Below are positions 1 to 7,159 of a stretch of 7,159 bases of DNA, one piece after another. This DNA is from Bacteroides sp. OF04-15BH. GTDB lineage: Bacteria; Bacteroidota; Bacteroidia; Bacteroidales; Bacteroidaceae. Location of the stretch: the NCBI RefSeq assembly GCF_003477995.1, contig NZ_QUEM01000059.1, positions 1 through 7,159 on the forward strand. Reading direction: 5' to 3'. The position numbers and the translations under genes are program-made. Each line of letters begins with the position of its first letter. Positions within the stretch are counted from its first letter, which is position 1. The notes beneath the pieces were generated by a model, which worked only from the letters and a program-made list of their open reading frames with translations, was not told where the DNA came from and ran no database searches.

Positions 1-3000
1 TCAACGATGTCAAGATAACCGTCACCATCAACATCCTGCAAAGAGTATGTTGGACGGTTGATGCTGTGGGATGTGGAAGCGCCAGGGTTGGTTGAAATCT
101 TAACCACCAATAGCGGAATTGTTACAGTGAAGGCAGCATTTGCAGATTCCGATGTGGAAGCCGCTTCACTCAAAGCATTAACGCCCTTCCAACTGATAGG
201 CTTATCAAAGCCATTACCTGTGTTGAGTGCAACAATGATACCGTTATCGCTCTTCCATACTTTATCAGGAAGACCGTCAGAATTAATGTCGATAAGGTTG
301 TATTCCTCTTCACTCTCAGATGTTACAATATCTATACCTGCGGAGAAACTACCAGAAGCAATATTTATGCAACCTCCTGCTCCAAAATTATAAGAAAGGC
401 TCTTTCCCCCTTGAATACGGTCAAGTCCCCAATCAATAGGTTCAGTAAAGGCATAGCCAAGATTTAATCTGACCTTCTTGTCGGAAAGAATTTTATCAGG
501 AAGACCATCACCATTGATGTCTATGAAAGCCTCGACAGATTCATCTGTATTCTTTGGCACACTACCTGATATAGATAATTGTGCCAACCAAGAGTTTTTA
601 AGATTTTTCAGAGAAGCCTTGCTACTTGGAATCAAATTGGCAATATCAGATACAGATGATATAGGATTACCGCCATATCCCCATGCTTGTGAAGCATTGT
701 CTGAGTTGTTCGAGCCGATGCCCTTGTAGATTTCGCCACTCAGTCCACCCAATGAATTGGTGTATTGGATAGTACCGCCAGCGATGATGTCAGGGAAGCC
801 GTCACCATTCATGTCCATCATGGTGACCTCAGTCTTGGCGCTACCACTTGCATCGTTGTGCGTGATGCCAAGCGCGCCGCCTTGCACTACCGTGCTCTTG
901 CTTGAAACTACTTGAGTTACTGCCGCAGCACCAGTACCTTGCAAATGTTCTCCTGCAAGTCCTGCCACCTCGGTATTGTTCTCCAAAGGATTAGAGAGAA
1001 GAACATCCTGCTCGGTCAGTCGGGCTGTACTTGCCTCCGTTGCCGTGAGATAGATGTCCTGTCGCTGACCGACCCATTTGTCCATGGAAGTCTGGTCTGT
1101 ACCCAATGGGGTGAATGCCATCGTGAGCGGATCAACCTTATCATCCTCGTTCTCTGGCAATTTCAGCAATGACTCGTCAATAGGCTTGGCATATCTGCCC
1201 TCTGCCGCATTATAGACAAAGCCACCCCAACCACGGTAGAGCATACCGAAGCCATTGTTATCGCTTTCTGCATAGAATCCAGCAGGAATATTTTCTGTTA
1301 CAAGTCCCGCTGCATCTTTCAGAATGGAGACAGACGCAGAGGTCAAAGCTCCGTCAGAAATGGTTGAAGAACAGCTGTATTCAAACCAAATATCCTTTCC
1401 GTCTAAGTTTGAAAGGCGTAAGGTATCGCTCTGCAAGATACCGTTCTGTATCTTGAATGTCTTTTTGCCGACAAGGACATCAACAGTCTTTGCAGTCAAT
1501 GTCACCTCACCATTGAGGGCGTTGTCCGAAAGTGTGAGTACTGGAGATACAACCAAAGCGGTGTCTGTTGCTGTGGTTAGATATGGCTTGCCCTCCGTCA
1601 AGGCATTGGCGAATGTCTTGTAATGTGCAGGAACAGCCATAGTCTGCTCAACATTGGCGGAATCCTTGTAAGTTACGGACGCTTGCCAACCTATATTCTT
1701 CCAGTCAACATTTGAGGTAGATGAAATCTCAAAGCTGAAATTGGTCAGCTTTTCTGTATTCTCCAGACTGATGTTGAGAGAATCACCATTGAAAGCCTCA
1801 CCAGCCTTCAATGTACGAGCAAAGACAGTCTTCTTGGTATAGTTCGGATTGTCATTGCCTTCACTGTCCTTCTTGTCGTTGCTGCCGATGATGCTGAGAA
1901 CAACATCGTCGGTTGTTACAGGCTTGTGGAAGGCACTGTGGACTTCCACGCTTGCGCCATTCTCTACATTGGCAGAGGTGTTCACGTCATAAATGGCACC
2001 ATCCTCTGGCTTGTACTCCGTTGAAGAAAGACCATTAGGCAAAGTCATTGCCTCGCCAACGTATGTAATGGTTGGCGACCAGTTGACCTTATCAAAGGAA
2101 CCATTACTTGTCTCCTCGGAGCCAGACTGAACACGGAAATAGATTCTGTTACCACGCTTGACGGCAACAGATGATACGGCTGCACTGTATGGACTGTTGT
2201 CACCCTTGGCTATCGTCTTGTTCCAAAGCTCATTGCCTCCCTTTTGGATGGCCACTCTTACGCCGTCAGCCTTCTGATACTCATCTGCATCATAGTCACC
2301 AATCGGTGCAACGAGGCTTACTTGACCACTAACACTTACTGTTCCGTCTTTAGGAGCCTGCCATACACGCACGATGTCCTCCATTGGCGAGTTCTTGATG
2401 GCTTCCGCCTGCTCGTCCTCACTAACTTCCATGACGGATGTGTCAACCTTGCCACCATAGATGATAGGGCTTGGGGTATCGGCACTGCTCAGAGTGAATG
2501 TAGGCACGGCATTGCCTGCCTGGTCAAACTCCAAGTGGTTGAAATATACCTTTCCGTTTGAAACAAGGTCAACAAGACCGTCACCGTTGATGTCGCTGAA
2601 ATATTGTGTTGTCTTTGTTTTGGTCGTGGACTTATTCGTTCCAGCAACAGCAGTTAAAGTATTCCAACCAATAACGGCATTAGCACCGAAAGAGTTCGTT
2701 GAACTTTTGGTTGTAGAGAAGTTACTGATGCCTTTTACCTTGATAGGCTCACCATATACAACCTCTCCGTTGTCTGTCTTAATCTGTGGTCGGTAATATA
2801 CCGTACCGCCAGACTTATACACCTTGTCAGGAAGTCCGTCACCGTTCAAGTCAACGAGCGCTGAAAGTCCCTTGCTTGTATCGCTTGAATAACTATATGA
2901 ACCACCTGCAGTATTGCTTTTCCAACCACTTTCATCATTTACACCCACACCTGCATAGAAAGAACCACTGACAGAGGAGCTTGTCGTGCCACCGAGTGCC

Positions 3001-4610
3001 GTAGGCTTGTCGCTGAAACGCTTGCTGACAGCCTTTAACGGATTGATGAACCCTGCGTCAAGTCCATCATCATGGGTGTTCCATTTCTCGGAATCGTCCT
3101 TGAACGGAACATATCCCTTTTCAGCCTGCACATCATCATAATAGTCGAAGTTCTGGAAAGCCACTTCCTTTCCTGTGTTGTCATACTGTCTGACACCTGT
3201 GAGCATTTCCTTGTGGAATGCACCTTCCTTGTAGTCAAAGGCATAGCTGCGCAATGTCTCGCCCTGGAAATTCACGGTCACTTTCTCCAACAGCCTGTTG
3301 GAGGAGGCGAGGAATCCATAGCGGGCATTGTTGGTCTTTACCTGCTTTACCTTGTTGCCATCAAAGAGTACAACGGTGTGCGGTTCCTGTCCTGCATTAC
3401 CTGCGTGAACCTCCTTCAGATATGCAGCCTTGGCCTTCAAGCCGCCACGCACATCCTCATCCACGATGTCATACACATATTCTATATAGTCACCGTGGAG
3501 TTCCTCGACACGTTTCAGCTTCCATTCGGCAATCACCTCACGGGTATTGCCCGAAGCATCGGTGACATTGCCCTTTACAACAGCTCCGTCACCACCATAG
3601 ATGTACTTGACACCCTGCTTGTCTGTAACCTCCCAATAATAGTTGGCAGGACTGTCACCCTTGCGGATGATACGGCTGAAATCACCGCCTTGGCGGGTGT
3701 AGAACTGGCGGTCAGCCTTTCTGTCCATCTTCTCGCCACGGTGTGCGACTCCCATCTGTCCGTTGTCATCCATAGTGGAGAGCATTGAACCGGACAAGAG
3801 ATAAGTCTCCGTCTCTTTTGACTGGTCATAACGAGGCACGCCCCACCGGGTGTCAAGCGTAATGCTTGGCACGCTGACGTTCCAACCCTCGCCAAGCCAA
3901 CCGCTACCGCCCTCGCTGCTGTACTGCAAGCCAAGGCTTGGCTGCATACCGTTTCGTGCTGGCGGCATCTCGAACGGATACTGCAGGTTGGCAGAGCCAC
4001 GGTTGTTTGCGCTTGGAGGCGCAATGACATTGAGCTTCGCCGTCGGGTCTGCCGCCTTGATGTCGTTCATCATCGTCGGGGCAAAGCCTTCGGTCTGCGG
4101 TGACTCCGGGGCCTGTATCACGCCGTTGATCATGTCGGTGAAGTGGGTCGTCTTTGAAACGACACACTCTTCCTTCTTGTCCACACGCACACGCTCCAAC
4201 GCAACCCAATGCTTCTCGGCCGGGTCGTAGTAATAGGTACGGATGTCGTCCTCGGTATAGCCGCTTGGTATTCTCGTGCGGTCATACTTTATCTTGACAG
4301 TCGCGCCCTCGCCTGTGAAGTGTGTTCCGTGAGGGAGAAAACGGTAGCCATGTCCTCCTGCCGTGACATTGGTCATGGCAAAGTCAAGCTCAGGAACATT
4401 CTCCTCTCCGATAGAGTTCACGGAAAGGCTTCTGTTCCGAATGAGGTCTTTCTGAAGAACGACCAGTTTGCTACCTCCTACGGAGATACTGTCAGAGACA
4501 CCCTTCTTGAAGAGTTTTCTCACGGCTGTCCCGTCCTTTGCCGAAAGGGACAGTGTGGCGGCAAGCAGTAAAACCAATGCCCACGCCACCTTCTGTATAT
4601 AATTCTTCAT
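1..4610 (-). CDS. SpvB/TcdB-like giant exported protein, N-terminal 1536 residues (3' end outside window)
   Basis: The frame is open from the ATG at 4608-4610 to the window edge; the last complete codons read D-I-V. A Sec signal peptide occupies residues 1-24. Residues about 55-165 resemble a ZU5-like beta-sandwich and end in 'TTHFTDM' (154-160). Residues about 200-430 are the SpvB domain, with 'YPFEMPPARNGMQPSLGLQY', 'GWLGEGWNVSVPSI' (W238, W243) and 'WGVPRY', followed by 'YYWEVTDKQGVKYIYGG'. FG-GAP/VCBS motifs begin at D587, D673, D1266, D1364, D1441 and D1526. Between the second and third lie three probable beta-sandwich modules and a conserved 'YRGWGGF' segment (W1128). In Tc toxins this SpvB-plus-propeller architecture belongs to the B subunit, which docks on TcA and forms an Rhs cocoon enclosing a toxic C-terminus. 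Relatives often run well beyond 2000 residues, so the Rhs and effector parts probably lie beyond position 1. No ADP-ribosyltransferase region is visible here. Start choice rests on the signal peptide and the ribosome binding site. Toxic function is inference. Confidence 0.93.
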   Translation of the reverse strand, partial: MKNYIQKVAWALVLLLAATLSLSAKDGTAVRKLFKKGVSDSISVGGSKLVVLQKDLIRNRSLSVNSIGEENVPELDFAMTNVTAGGHGYRFLPHGTHFTGEGATVKIKYDRTRIPSGYTEDDIRTYYYDPAEKHWVALERVRVDKKEECVVSKTTHFTDMINGVIQAPESPQTEGFAPTMMNDIKAADPTAKLNVIAPPSANNRGSANLQYPFEMPPARNGMQPSLGLQYSSEGGSGWLGEGWNVSVPSITLDTRWGVPRYDQSKETETYLLSGSMLSTMDDNGQMGVAHRGEKMDRKADRQFYTRQGGDFSRIIRKGDSPANYYWEVTDKQGVKYIYGGDGAVVKGNVTDASGNTREVIAEWKLKRVEELHGDYIEYVYDIVDEDVRGGLKAKAAYLKEVHAGNAGQEPHTVVLFDGNKVKQVKTNNARYGFLASSNRLLEKVTVNFQGETLRSYAFDYKEGAFHKEMLTGVRQYDNTGKEVAFQNFDYYDDVQAEKGYVPFKDDSEKWNTHDDGLDAGFINPLKAVSKRFSDKPTALGGTTSSSVSGSFYAGVGVNDESGWKSNTAGGSYSYSSDTSKGLSALVDLNGDGLPDKVYKSGGTVYYRPQIKTDNGEVVYGEPIKVKGISNFSTTKSSTNSFGANAVIGWNTLTAVAGTNKSTTKTKTTQYFSDINGDGLVDLVSNGKVYFNHLEFDQAGNAVPTFTLSSADTPSPIIYGGKVDTSVMEVSEDEQAEAIKNSPMEDIVRVWQAPKDGTVSVSGQVSLVAPIGDYDADEYQKADGVRVAIQKGGNELWNKTIAKGDNSPYSAAVSSVAVKRGNRIYFRVQSGSEETSNGSFDKVNWSPTITYVGEAMTLPNGLSSTEYKPEDGAIYDVNTSANVENGASVEVHSAFHKPVTTDDVVLSIIGSNDKKDSEGNDNPNYTKKTVFARTLKAGEAFNGDSLNISLENTEKLTNFSFEISSTSNVDWKNIGWQASVTYKDSANVEQTMAVPAHYKTFANALTEGKPYLTTATDTALVVSPVLTLSDNALNGEVTLTAKTVDVLVGKKTFKIQNGILQSDTLRLSNLDGKDIWFEYSCSSTISDGALTSASVSILKDAAGLVTENIPAGFYAESDNNGFGMLYRGWGGFVYNAAEGRYAKPIDESLLKLPENEDDKVDPLTMAFTPLGTDQTSMDKWVGQRQDIYLTATEASTARLTEQDVLLSNPLENNTEVAGLAGEHLQGTGAAAVTQVVSSKSTVVQGGALGITHNDASGSAKTEVTMMDMNGDGFPDIIAGGTIQYTNSLGGLSGEIYKGIGSNNSDNASQAWGYGGNPISSVSDIANLIPSSKASLKNLKNSWLAQLSISGSVPKNTDESVEAFIDINGDGLPDKILSDKKVRLNLGYAFTEPIDWGLDRIQGGKSLSYNFGAGGCINIASGSFSAGIDIVTSESEEEYNLIDINSDGLPDKVWKSDNGIIVALNTGNGFDKPISWKGVNALSEAASTSESANAAFTVTIPLLVVKISTNPGASTSHSINRPTYSLQDVDGDGYLDIV
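9..815 (-). repeat. Second set of four FG-GAP/VCBS calcium-loop repeats
   Basis: Four loops are encoded at 789-815 (DMNGDGFPD, residue 1266), 495-521 (DINGDGLPD, 1364), 264-290 (DINSDGLPD, 1441) and 9-35 (DVDGDGYLD, 1526). Their spacings are 98, 77 and 85 residues, close to one blade each. The third has Ser in place of the usual Gly at position 4, which is not a metal ligand. At the DNA level the loops at 264-290, 495-521 and 2826-2852 share the core TATCAGGAAGACC or near variants on the plus strand, so they could be mistaken for DNA repeats. The similarity is explained by the repeated peptide. Confidence 0.85.
1323..2378 (-). repeat. Long insertion between propeller repeats, three tandem beta-sandwich-like modules
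   Basis: Three segments share a diverged pattern: alternating hydrophobic strands, a central 'L..' strand, then 'hydrophobic-x-F-x-V/I/Y-x-S' and a closing strand ending near V-T-Y or V-S-I. Module 1 is about residues 745-852 ('VRVWQAP' at W750, 'IYFRVQSGS', 'WSPTITY' at W844). Module 2 is about 865-981 ('FSFEISSTS', 'GWQASVTY' at W975). Module 3 is about 1035-1096 ('IWFEYSCSS' at W1075, 'SASVSI'). Module 1 matches a segment I recognise from Bacteroidota SpvB/Tc-like proteins. The relationship of modules 2 and 3 to it is my visual alignment and is weak at the level of identity. Confidence 0.55.
2568..2852 (-). repeat. First pair of FG-GAP/VCBS calcium-loop repeats in the SpvB-like protein
   Basis: Two nine-residue loops of the form D-x-N-G-D-G-x-x-D are encoded at 2826-2852 (DLNGDGLPD, residues 587-595) and 2568-2594 (DINGDGLVD, residues 673-681), 86 residues apart. 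This spacing fits one propeller blade each. Acidic residues at positions 1, 5 and 9, with Asn at 3, are the usual calcium ligands. A Gly/Ser/Thr-rich stretch precedes the first loop, as is common where blades meet in this family. Confidence 0.85.
4539..4610 (-). other. Sec signal peptide of the SpvB-like protein
   Basis: The first 24 residues are a basic N-region (M-K-N-Y-I-Q-K), a hydrophobic core (residues 8-18, 'VAWALVLLLAA') and a polar cleavage region ending S-L-S-A before K-D-G. Signal peptidase I would cut after A24. There is no cysteine near the cleavage site, so this is not a lipoprotein signal. The protein is therefore predicted to reach the periplasm by Sec and could go further by T9SS if its unseen C-terminus carries a sorting domain. 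Confidence 0.85.
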
Positions 4611-4616
4611 GCGTAT

Positions 4617-4624
4617 CTTCCTTT
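4617..4624 (-). promoter_or_regulatory. Shine-Dalgarno-like ribosome binding site of the SpvB-like gene
   Basis: On the minus strand the 17-bp gap between the two genes reads CTTAAAGGAAGATACGC before the ATG. AAAGGAAG is purine rich and its GGAAG core ends 6 nt before the start codon, which supports the ATG at 4608-4610. The gap is too short for an independent promoter plus leader, so the downstream gene is probably translated from a shared message, perhaps coupled to termination of the upstream gene. Many Bacteroidota genes lack a clear Shine-Dalgarno sequence, so its presence here is mildly notable. Confidence 0.6.
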
Positions 4625-4627
4625 AAG

Positions 4628-7159
4628 TTACTTTACTGAGATTTTCCTTGTATGCTCCCCATTCTCGGAGATTGCCTTCACGACATACACACCCGATGCG
4701 GGAACCTTGAAGTCGGCTTGCTTGACGCTTTCGCCTGTCATTTGGCGTGACACTACCAGTTTGCCTGATACGTCAAACACCATCAATGTTGCTGCAGCAG
4801 GCTTGTCCTGTGTGAGTTTAGCCTCGTAGATGCCTGTAGTAGAACCGTTGCCATTGACAGTGAAATCCTCGTCTTCTCCAGAGATGAAGGAGTTGTCTGC
4901 CTGTCTGTCCGAGCTGCCCACATGGTTCTCCCTTGCCTGTGTTCCGTTAGGCATACTTGCATCACACTCGCTGCCGACATAGACGGTCATCGTTGTCGTA
5001 CACTTCTTGGGTGTTTCTATCTGCACGTTGCCCCTTGTGGTGAATGAGGTTACAGGCGTACCGTTTACGGTAAGATCTGTGATATGTGTCTCGCCCTTTC
5101 CGTACTTGATGCAGAACCGCCATGCACGAAGTGACCAGACATATTCATGATGCACGGTCTGTCCGTTCAACTTGTATGTGACCTGCATATTGCGGACTGT
5201 AACACTGAGCACATCGCCCGGCTTGATGGTGACATATTTGGTTAGGCTTGTATATCCACCGGTTATGATATGCGCCTTGTCGCCCCGCACGTCGAAGCCA
5301 TATTGGGTGATCTCGTCCGTGAGGCTTGGCTCCAATCCCACACGGTAGTTTGATTTTGTATCGTTCACCGTCCATGAGATGTCGCCAGACAGATAGGTCC
5401 TGGTGTCATGCGAGTATGAGGTGTAGAGTGCGTTGCCAGTGGCATAAATCTCGTTGCCTCCACCTTGTGATACGGACAGCGCATAGGCGCCGGGGGCAAG
5501 ATTCGTGATTCTGTGCGTGTCACCGAAGAATGTTCCTCTGGCAATGGTTTCTCCTTTTACTTTTCCTGCAACGGTGTCAACGCTGAGCACATAGGAATAG
5601 ACTGGTGTACCGATGTTGATGCCGATGTCGATATACCCGTCATTGCGTGGAACTCCATTCTCGCAACTTGACGGCGTAGGAGTGGCATCATAGGAAATGC
5701 CGTCATAATAGGCGAATGTGAACACATCGCTTCCGCTTCCGTCTGCATCCCATAGGATATTGCGGAATATGGTCTTGCCCCTCGTCATATCAGGCTTGGA
5801 GCATCTTATGTTGCTATTGCTGTTGATGTCGAAATCACCTTCACCGCTTGGGTCTATGAGCATGACGGTACGCTTGCGGCAATAGTCAGAGAATTCCCTG
5901 TCCGGCGTGAGGTCATAGCTCAACTCTGCCATATAACCGACATCATCTATTCCTCCTGTCCTCAAGCCTGCCATGTTCAAGGCGGACTCTGCTCCTTCCG
6001 TTCGGATAATGCCCACATTTGTGTCTGTGTCAGTTGCATCCGAAAGGGATATGGTTCTTGTCGCACTTCCTGTTCCGTCAACACGCAGATAGATGTTTTT
6101 GCCTTCCTTGCGGATGGAAATGTCCGTTCCGTCAACATCCGTGGCGATGTATGAATTTGAGACCGCTCCGTTGATGATCGGATAAACAACTCCAGCATTG
6201 GTGAACCGGAATCCATACTTGCATGTGCTGCCACCGATGCTTCCGAAGCCAACGTCAAAAGTCGGGTGACTTGTCGGACAGGTGAACTCAAAAGCACCGC
6301 CACCTCCAACAAGGGCTGGGGTCGTGGCATAAGCTCCGGAAGCGGCTTTCTCTTGGATGATATTGTCAGTAAAGCCATTCCTTGACACTTCAAGTCCTTG
6401 CGCAGTCCATCTTGCCACTGTACTGTCGGGCTTTGACGGCACGTTGGTCTTGACCATCCATGTACGTTTCATGACATGCCACAGGGAATCTGTAGGTGAG
6501 GTATATGTTGCAAGTGCCACATCATCGTCGCCCCAGAAAGTGAAGCCTCTGTCCGGCATCGGATTGCCGTTTTCACGTCCCATGACAAGCAGACGGGAAG
6601 CGGATGAAGGGTTGTATGGATTTGCGTCATGATAAGTTCCGTTCTCCTTCAAGGCCGCATACACCGGACTTTCCTCATATGATGTTGCGGAAAGCGGCTG
6701 GGAGAGACTTCCTGCCATGTCGGTTCCAACAGCTGTGACCCTATGGTGGTAGGCTTGGTTCTCCGCCATATCCCAAGTCAGGTTTCCGTCGCTGTCAAGA
6801 TACGAGCCTTTGAGGGTGATGCCGTACTTTACCGCCAGATAGCTCTCCACTTTTCTGCGCTCATCGGGTGTAAGCATCCTGCTGAAAACAATAAGCTCAG
6901 GGGCATATCCCCGGATGGAAGCATTACCGAAGAGCGAGGTCGGGAAATCCGTACCGAAGCTGCCAGAGGTGGAAGGTGTTCCTATGAATAATGTGGTGTT
7001 GGAGTTGTCTCCCCACAATGTTGTTGAAGGATTGCTTACCTTGAAGTAGGACACAACTCGCAGAGCGCTTTCCTTAAAACCGTTCTCGGACAAAGAATCA
7101 CTTGATTGATAAAGCAGGTCTTCACCCGATGCTGAACCATAGTCCAGTGGTTCAACACC
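4628..7159 (-). CDS. Partial T9SS-sorted modular surface protein with LamG-like and DUF8202-like modules (5' end outside window)
   Basis: The frame is open from the window edge at 7159 to a TAA at 4628-4630, giving 843 residues of a longer protein; the true start is not present. Numbering from the edge, residues 45-100 look like the end of a concanavalin/LamG-type fold (the 'APELIVFSRMLT' segment is typical of its last strands). Residues 102-252 match the Bacteroidota DUF8202-type module, with 'YLAVKYGITL', 'YLDSDGNLTWD' and a closing 'VMKRTWMVK' strand. Residues 285-750 hold several probable beta-sandwich segments, including 'VTYKLNGQTVH', a LamG-like strand pair, and 'LAPGAYALSV', which is FN3/SprB-like. 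Eight cysteines (294, 313, 427, 453, 499, 683, 720, 732) fit an exported protein. Residues 777-843 form a T9SS type A-like sorting domain. The likely role is a surface-attached or secreted adhesin or glycan-binding protein; the ligand cannot be inferred. No catalytic motif was recognised. It lies 17 bp upstream of the SpvB-like gene, probably in the same operon. Confidence 0.9.
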   Translation of the reverse strand, partial: GVEPLDYGSASGEDLLYQSSDSLSENGFKESALRVVSYFKVSNPSTTLWGDNSNTTLFIGTPSTSGSFGTDFPTSLFGNASIRGYAPELIVFSRMLTPDERRKVESYLAVKYGITLKGSYLDSDGNLTWDMAENQAYHHRVTAVGTDMAGSLSQPLSATSYEESPVYAALKENGTYHDANPYNPSSASRLLVMGRENGNPMPDRGFTFWGDDDVALATYTSPTDSLWHVMKRTWMVKTNVPSKPDSTVARWTAQGLEVSRNGFTDNIIQEKAASGAYATTPALVGGGGAFEFTCPTSHPTFDVGFGSIGGSTCKYGFRFTNAGVVYPIINGAVSNSYIATDVDGTDISIRKEGKNIYLRVDGTGSATRTISLSDATDTDTNVGIIRTEGAESALNMAGLRTGGIDDVGYMAELSYDLTPDREFSDYCRKRTVMLIDPSGEGDFDINSNSNIRCSKPDMTRGKTIFRNILWDADGSGSDVFTFAYYDGISYDATPTPSSCENGVPRNDGYIDIGINIGTPVYSYVLSVDTVAGKVKGETIARGTFFGDTHRITNLAPGAYALSVSQGGGNEIYATGNALYTSYSHDTRTYLSGDISWTVNDTKSNYRVGLEPSLTDEITQYGFDVRGDKAHIITGGYTSLTKYVTIKPGDVLSVTVRNMQVTYKLNGQTVHHEYVWSLRAWRFCIKYGKGETHITDLTVNGTPVTSFTTRGNVQIETPKKCTTTMTVYVGSECDASMPNGTQARENHVGSSDRQADNSFISGEDEDFTVNGNGSTTGIYEAKLTQDKPAAATLMVFDVSGKLVVSRQMTGESVKQADFKVPASGVYVVKAISENGEHTRKISVK
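4631..4831 (-). other. T9SS type A C-terminal sorting domain (coding segment)
   Basis: The last 67 residues of the upstream protein show the usual order of this domain: a short strand ('GIYEAKL'), then 'LMVFDVSGKLV', a polar middle with 'VSRQMTG', 'FKVPASGVYVVKA', and the terminal basic strand 'HTRKISVK'. In the known family this domain is recognised at the outer membrane by the T9SS translocon and is normally cleaved on export, with the protein released or attached to anionic lipopolysaccharide. The assignment rests on pattern recognition of the family, not on a profile search. Confidence 0.85.

Noticed and set aside
264..521. Direct DNA repeats (TATCAGGAAGACC) as a recombination or mobile-element signature
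   Set aside because: The identity is limited to codons of the repeated calcium-loop peptide and decays immediately outside it.
9..815. Dockerin or EF-hand reading of the DxNGDGxxD loops
   Set aside because: Spacing of 77-98 residues and following 'LPDKV' strands fit FG-GAP/VCBS propeller blades; dockerins have paired loops about 30 residues apart and no SpvB context.
3072..3788. Plus-strand open frame of 238 codons
   Set aside because: It lies entirely antisense to the SpvB-domain and linker part of the minus-strand gene. Its hydrophobic, low-complexity translation resembles no family and is expected from the opposite strand of coding DNA.
3575..4030. Minus-strand open frame of 151 codons inside the SpvB-like gene
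   Set aside because: It is in a different frame from the SpvB domain, and its Arg/Ser/Thr-rich translation looks like a frame shadow.
1..4610. SpvB-type actin ADP-ribosyltransferase activity
   Set aside because: Only the N-terminal SpvB domain is shared. The catalytic domain of Salmonella SpvB is C-terminal, and nothing like its catalytic motif is in the visible part.
4628..7093. A complete gene starting at the TTG at 7091-7093
   Set aside because: The same frame continues without a stop through 22 more codons to the window edge, and there is no signal peptide at the TTG, although a T9SS protein needs one. It is an internal leucine codon.

Overview
The window holds two large genes on the minus strand, and both run off an edge. 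Reading in the direction of transcription, the first (7159 down to 4628) is the 3' part of a gene for a modular surface or secreted protein. It ends in what looks like a type IX secretion system (T9SS) sorting domain. The second starts 17 bp downstream (ATG at 4608-4610) and stays open to position 1. It encodes at least 1536 residues of a giant exported protein of the SpvB/TcdB (Tc-toxin B subunit, Rhs-linked) type. Almost every base is coding, there is no intergenic stretch over 17 bp, and no RNA gene, insertion sequence, CRISPR array or terminator is visible. Plus-strand reading frames are shadows of these two genes.

The source is most likely a Bacteroidota species, probably of the order Bacteroidales (Prevotella/Segatella-like or a relative). 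The reasons are the T9SS-type C-terminus (found only in this phylum and close relatives), the 'YLAVKYGITL' module typical of Bacteroidota surface proteins, and the Bacteroidota-style SpvB architecture. Genus is not determinable from what I can see.

The upstream protein has, in order, the end of a lectin-like (LamG/concanavalin-type) segment, a DUF8202-like module, several probable beta-sandwich segments with eight cysteines, and the sorting domain. The downstream protein has a Sec signal peptide, a ZU5-like segment, an SpvB domain, two FG-GAP/VCBS calcium-loop repeats, a long insertion with what look like three tandem beta-sandwich modules, and four more FG-GAP repeats. The gene is cut within or just after the sixth repeat, so any Rhs shell, C-terminal toxin or sorting domain lies outside the window.

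The tight spacing and the Shine-Dalgarno-like sequence between the genes suggest one transcript. A plausible but unproven reading is a cell-surface Tc/Rhs-like system, in which a T9SS-exported lectin-like protein is made together with an SpvB/propeller protein that may lead into an Rhs cocoon.
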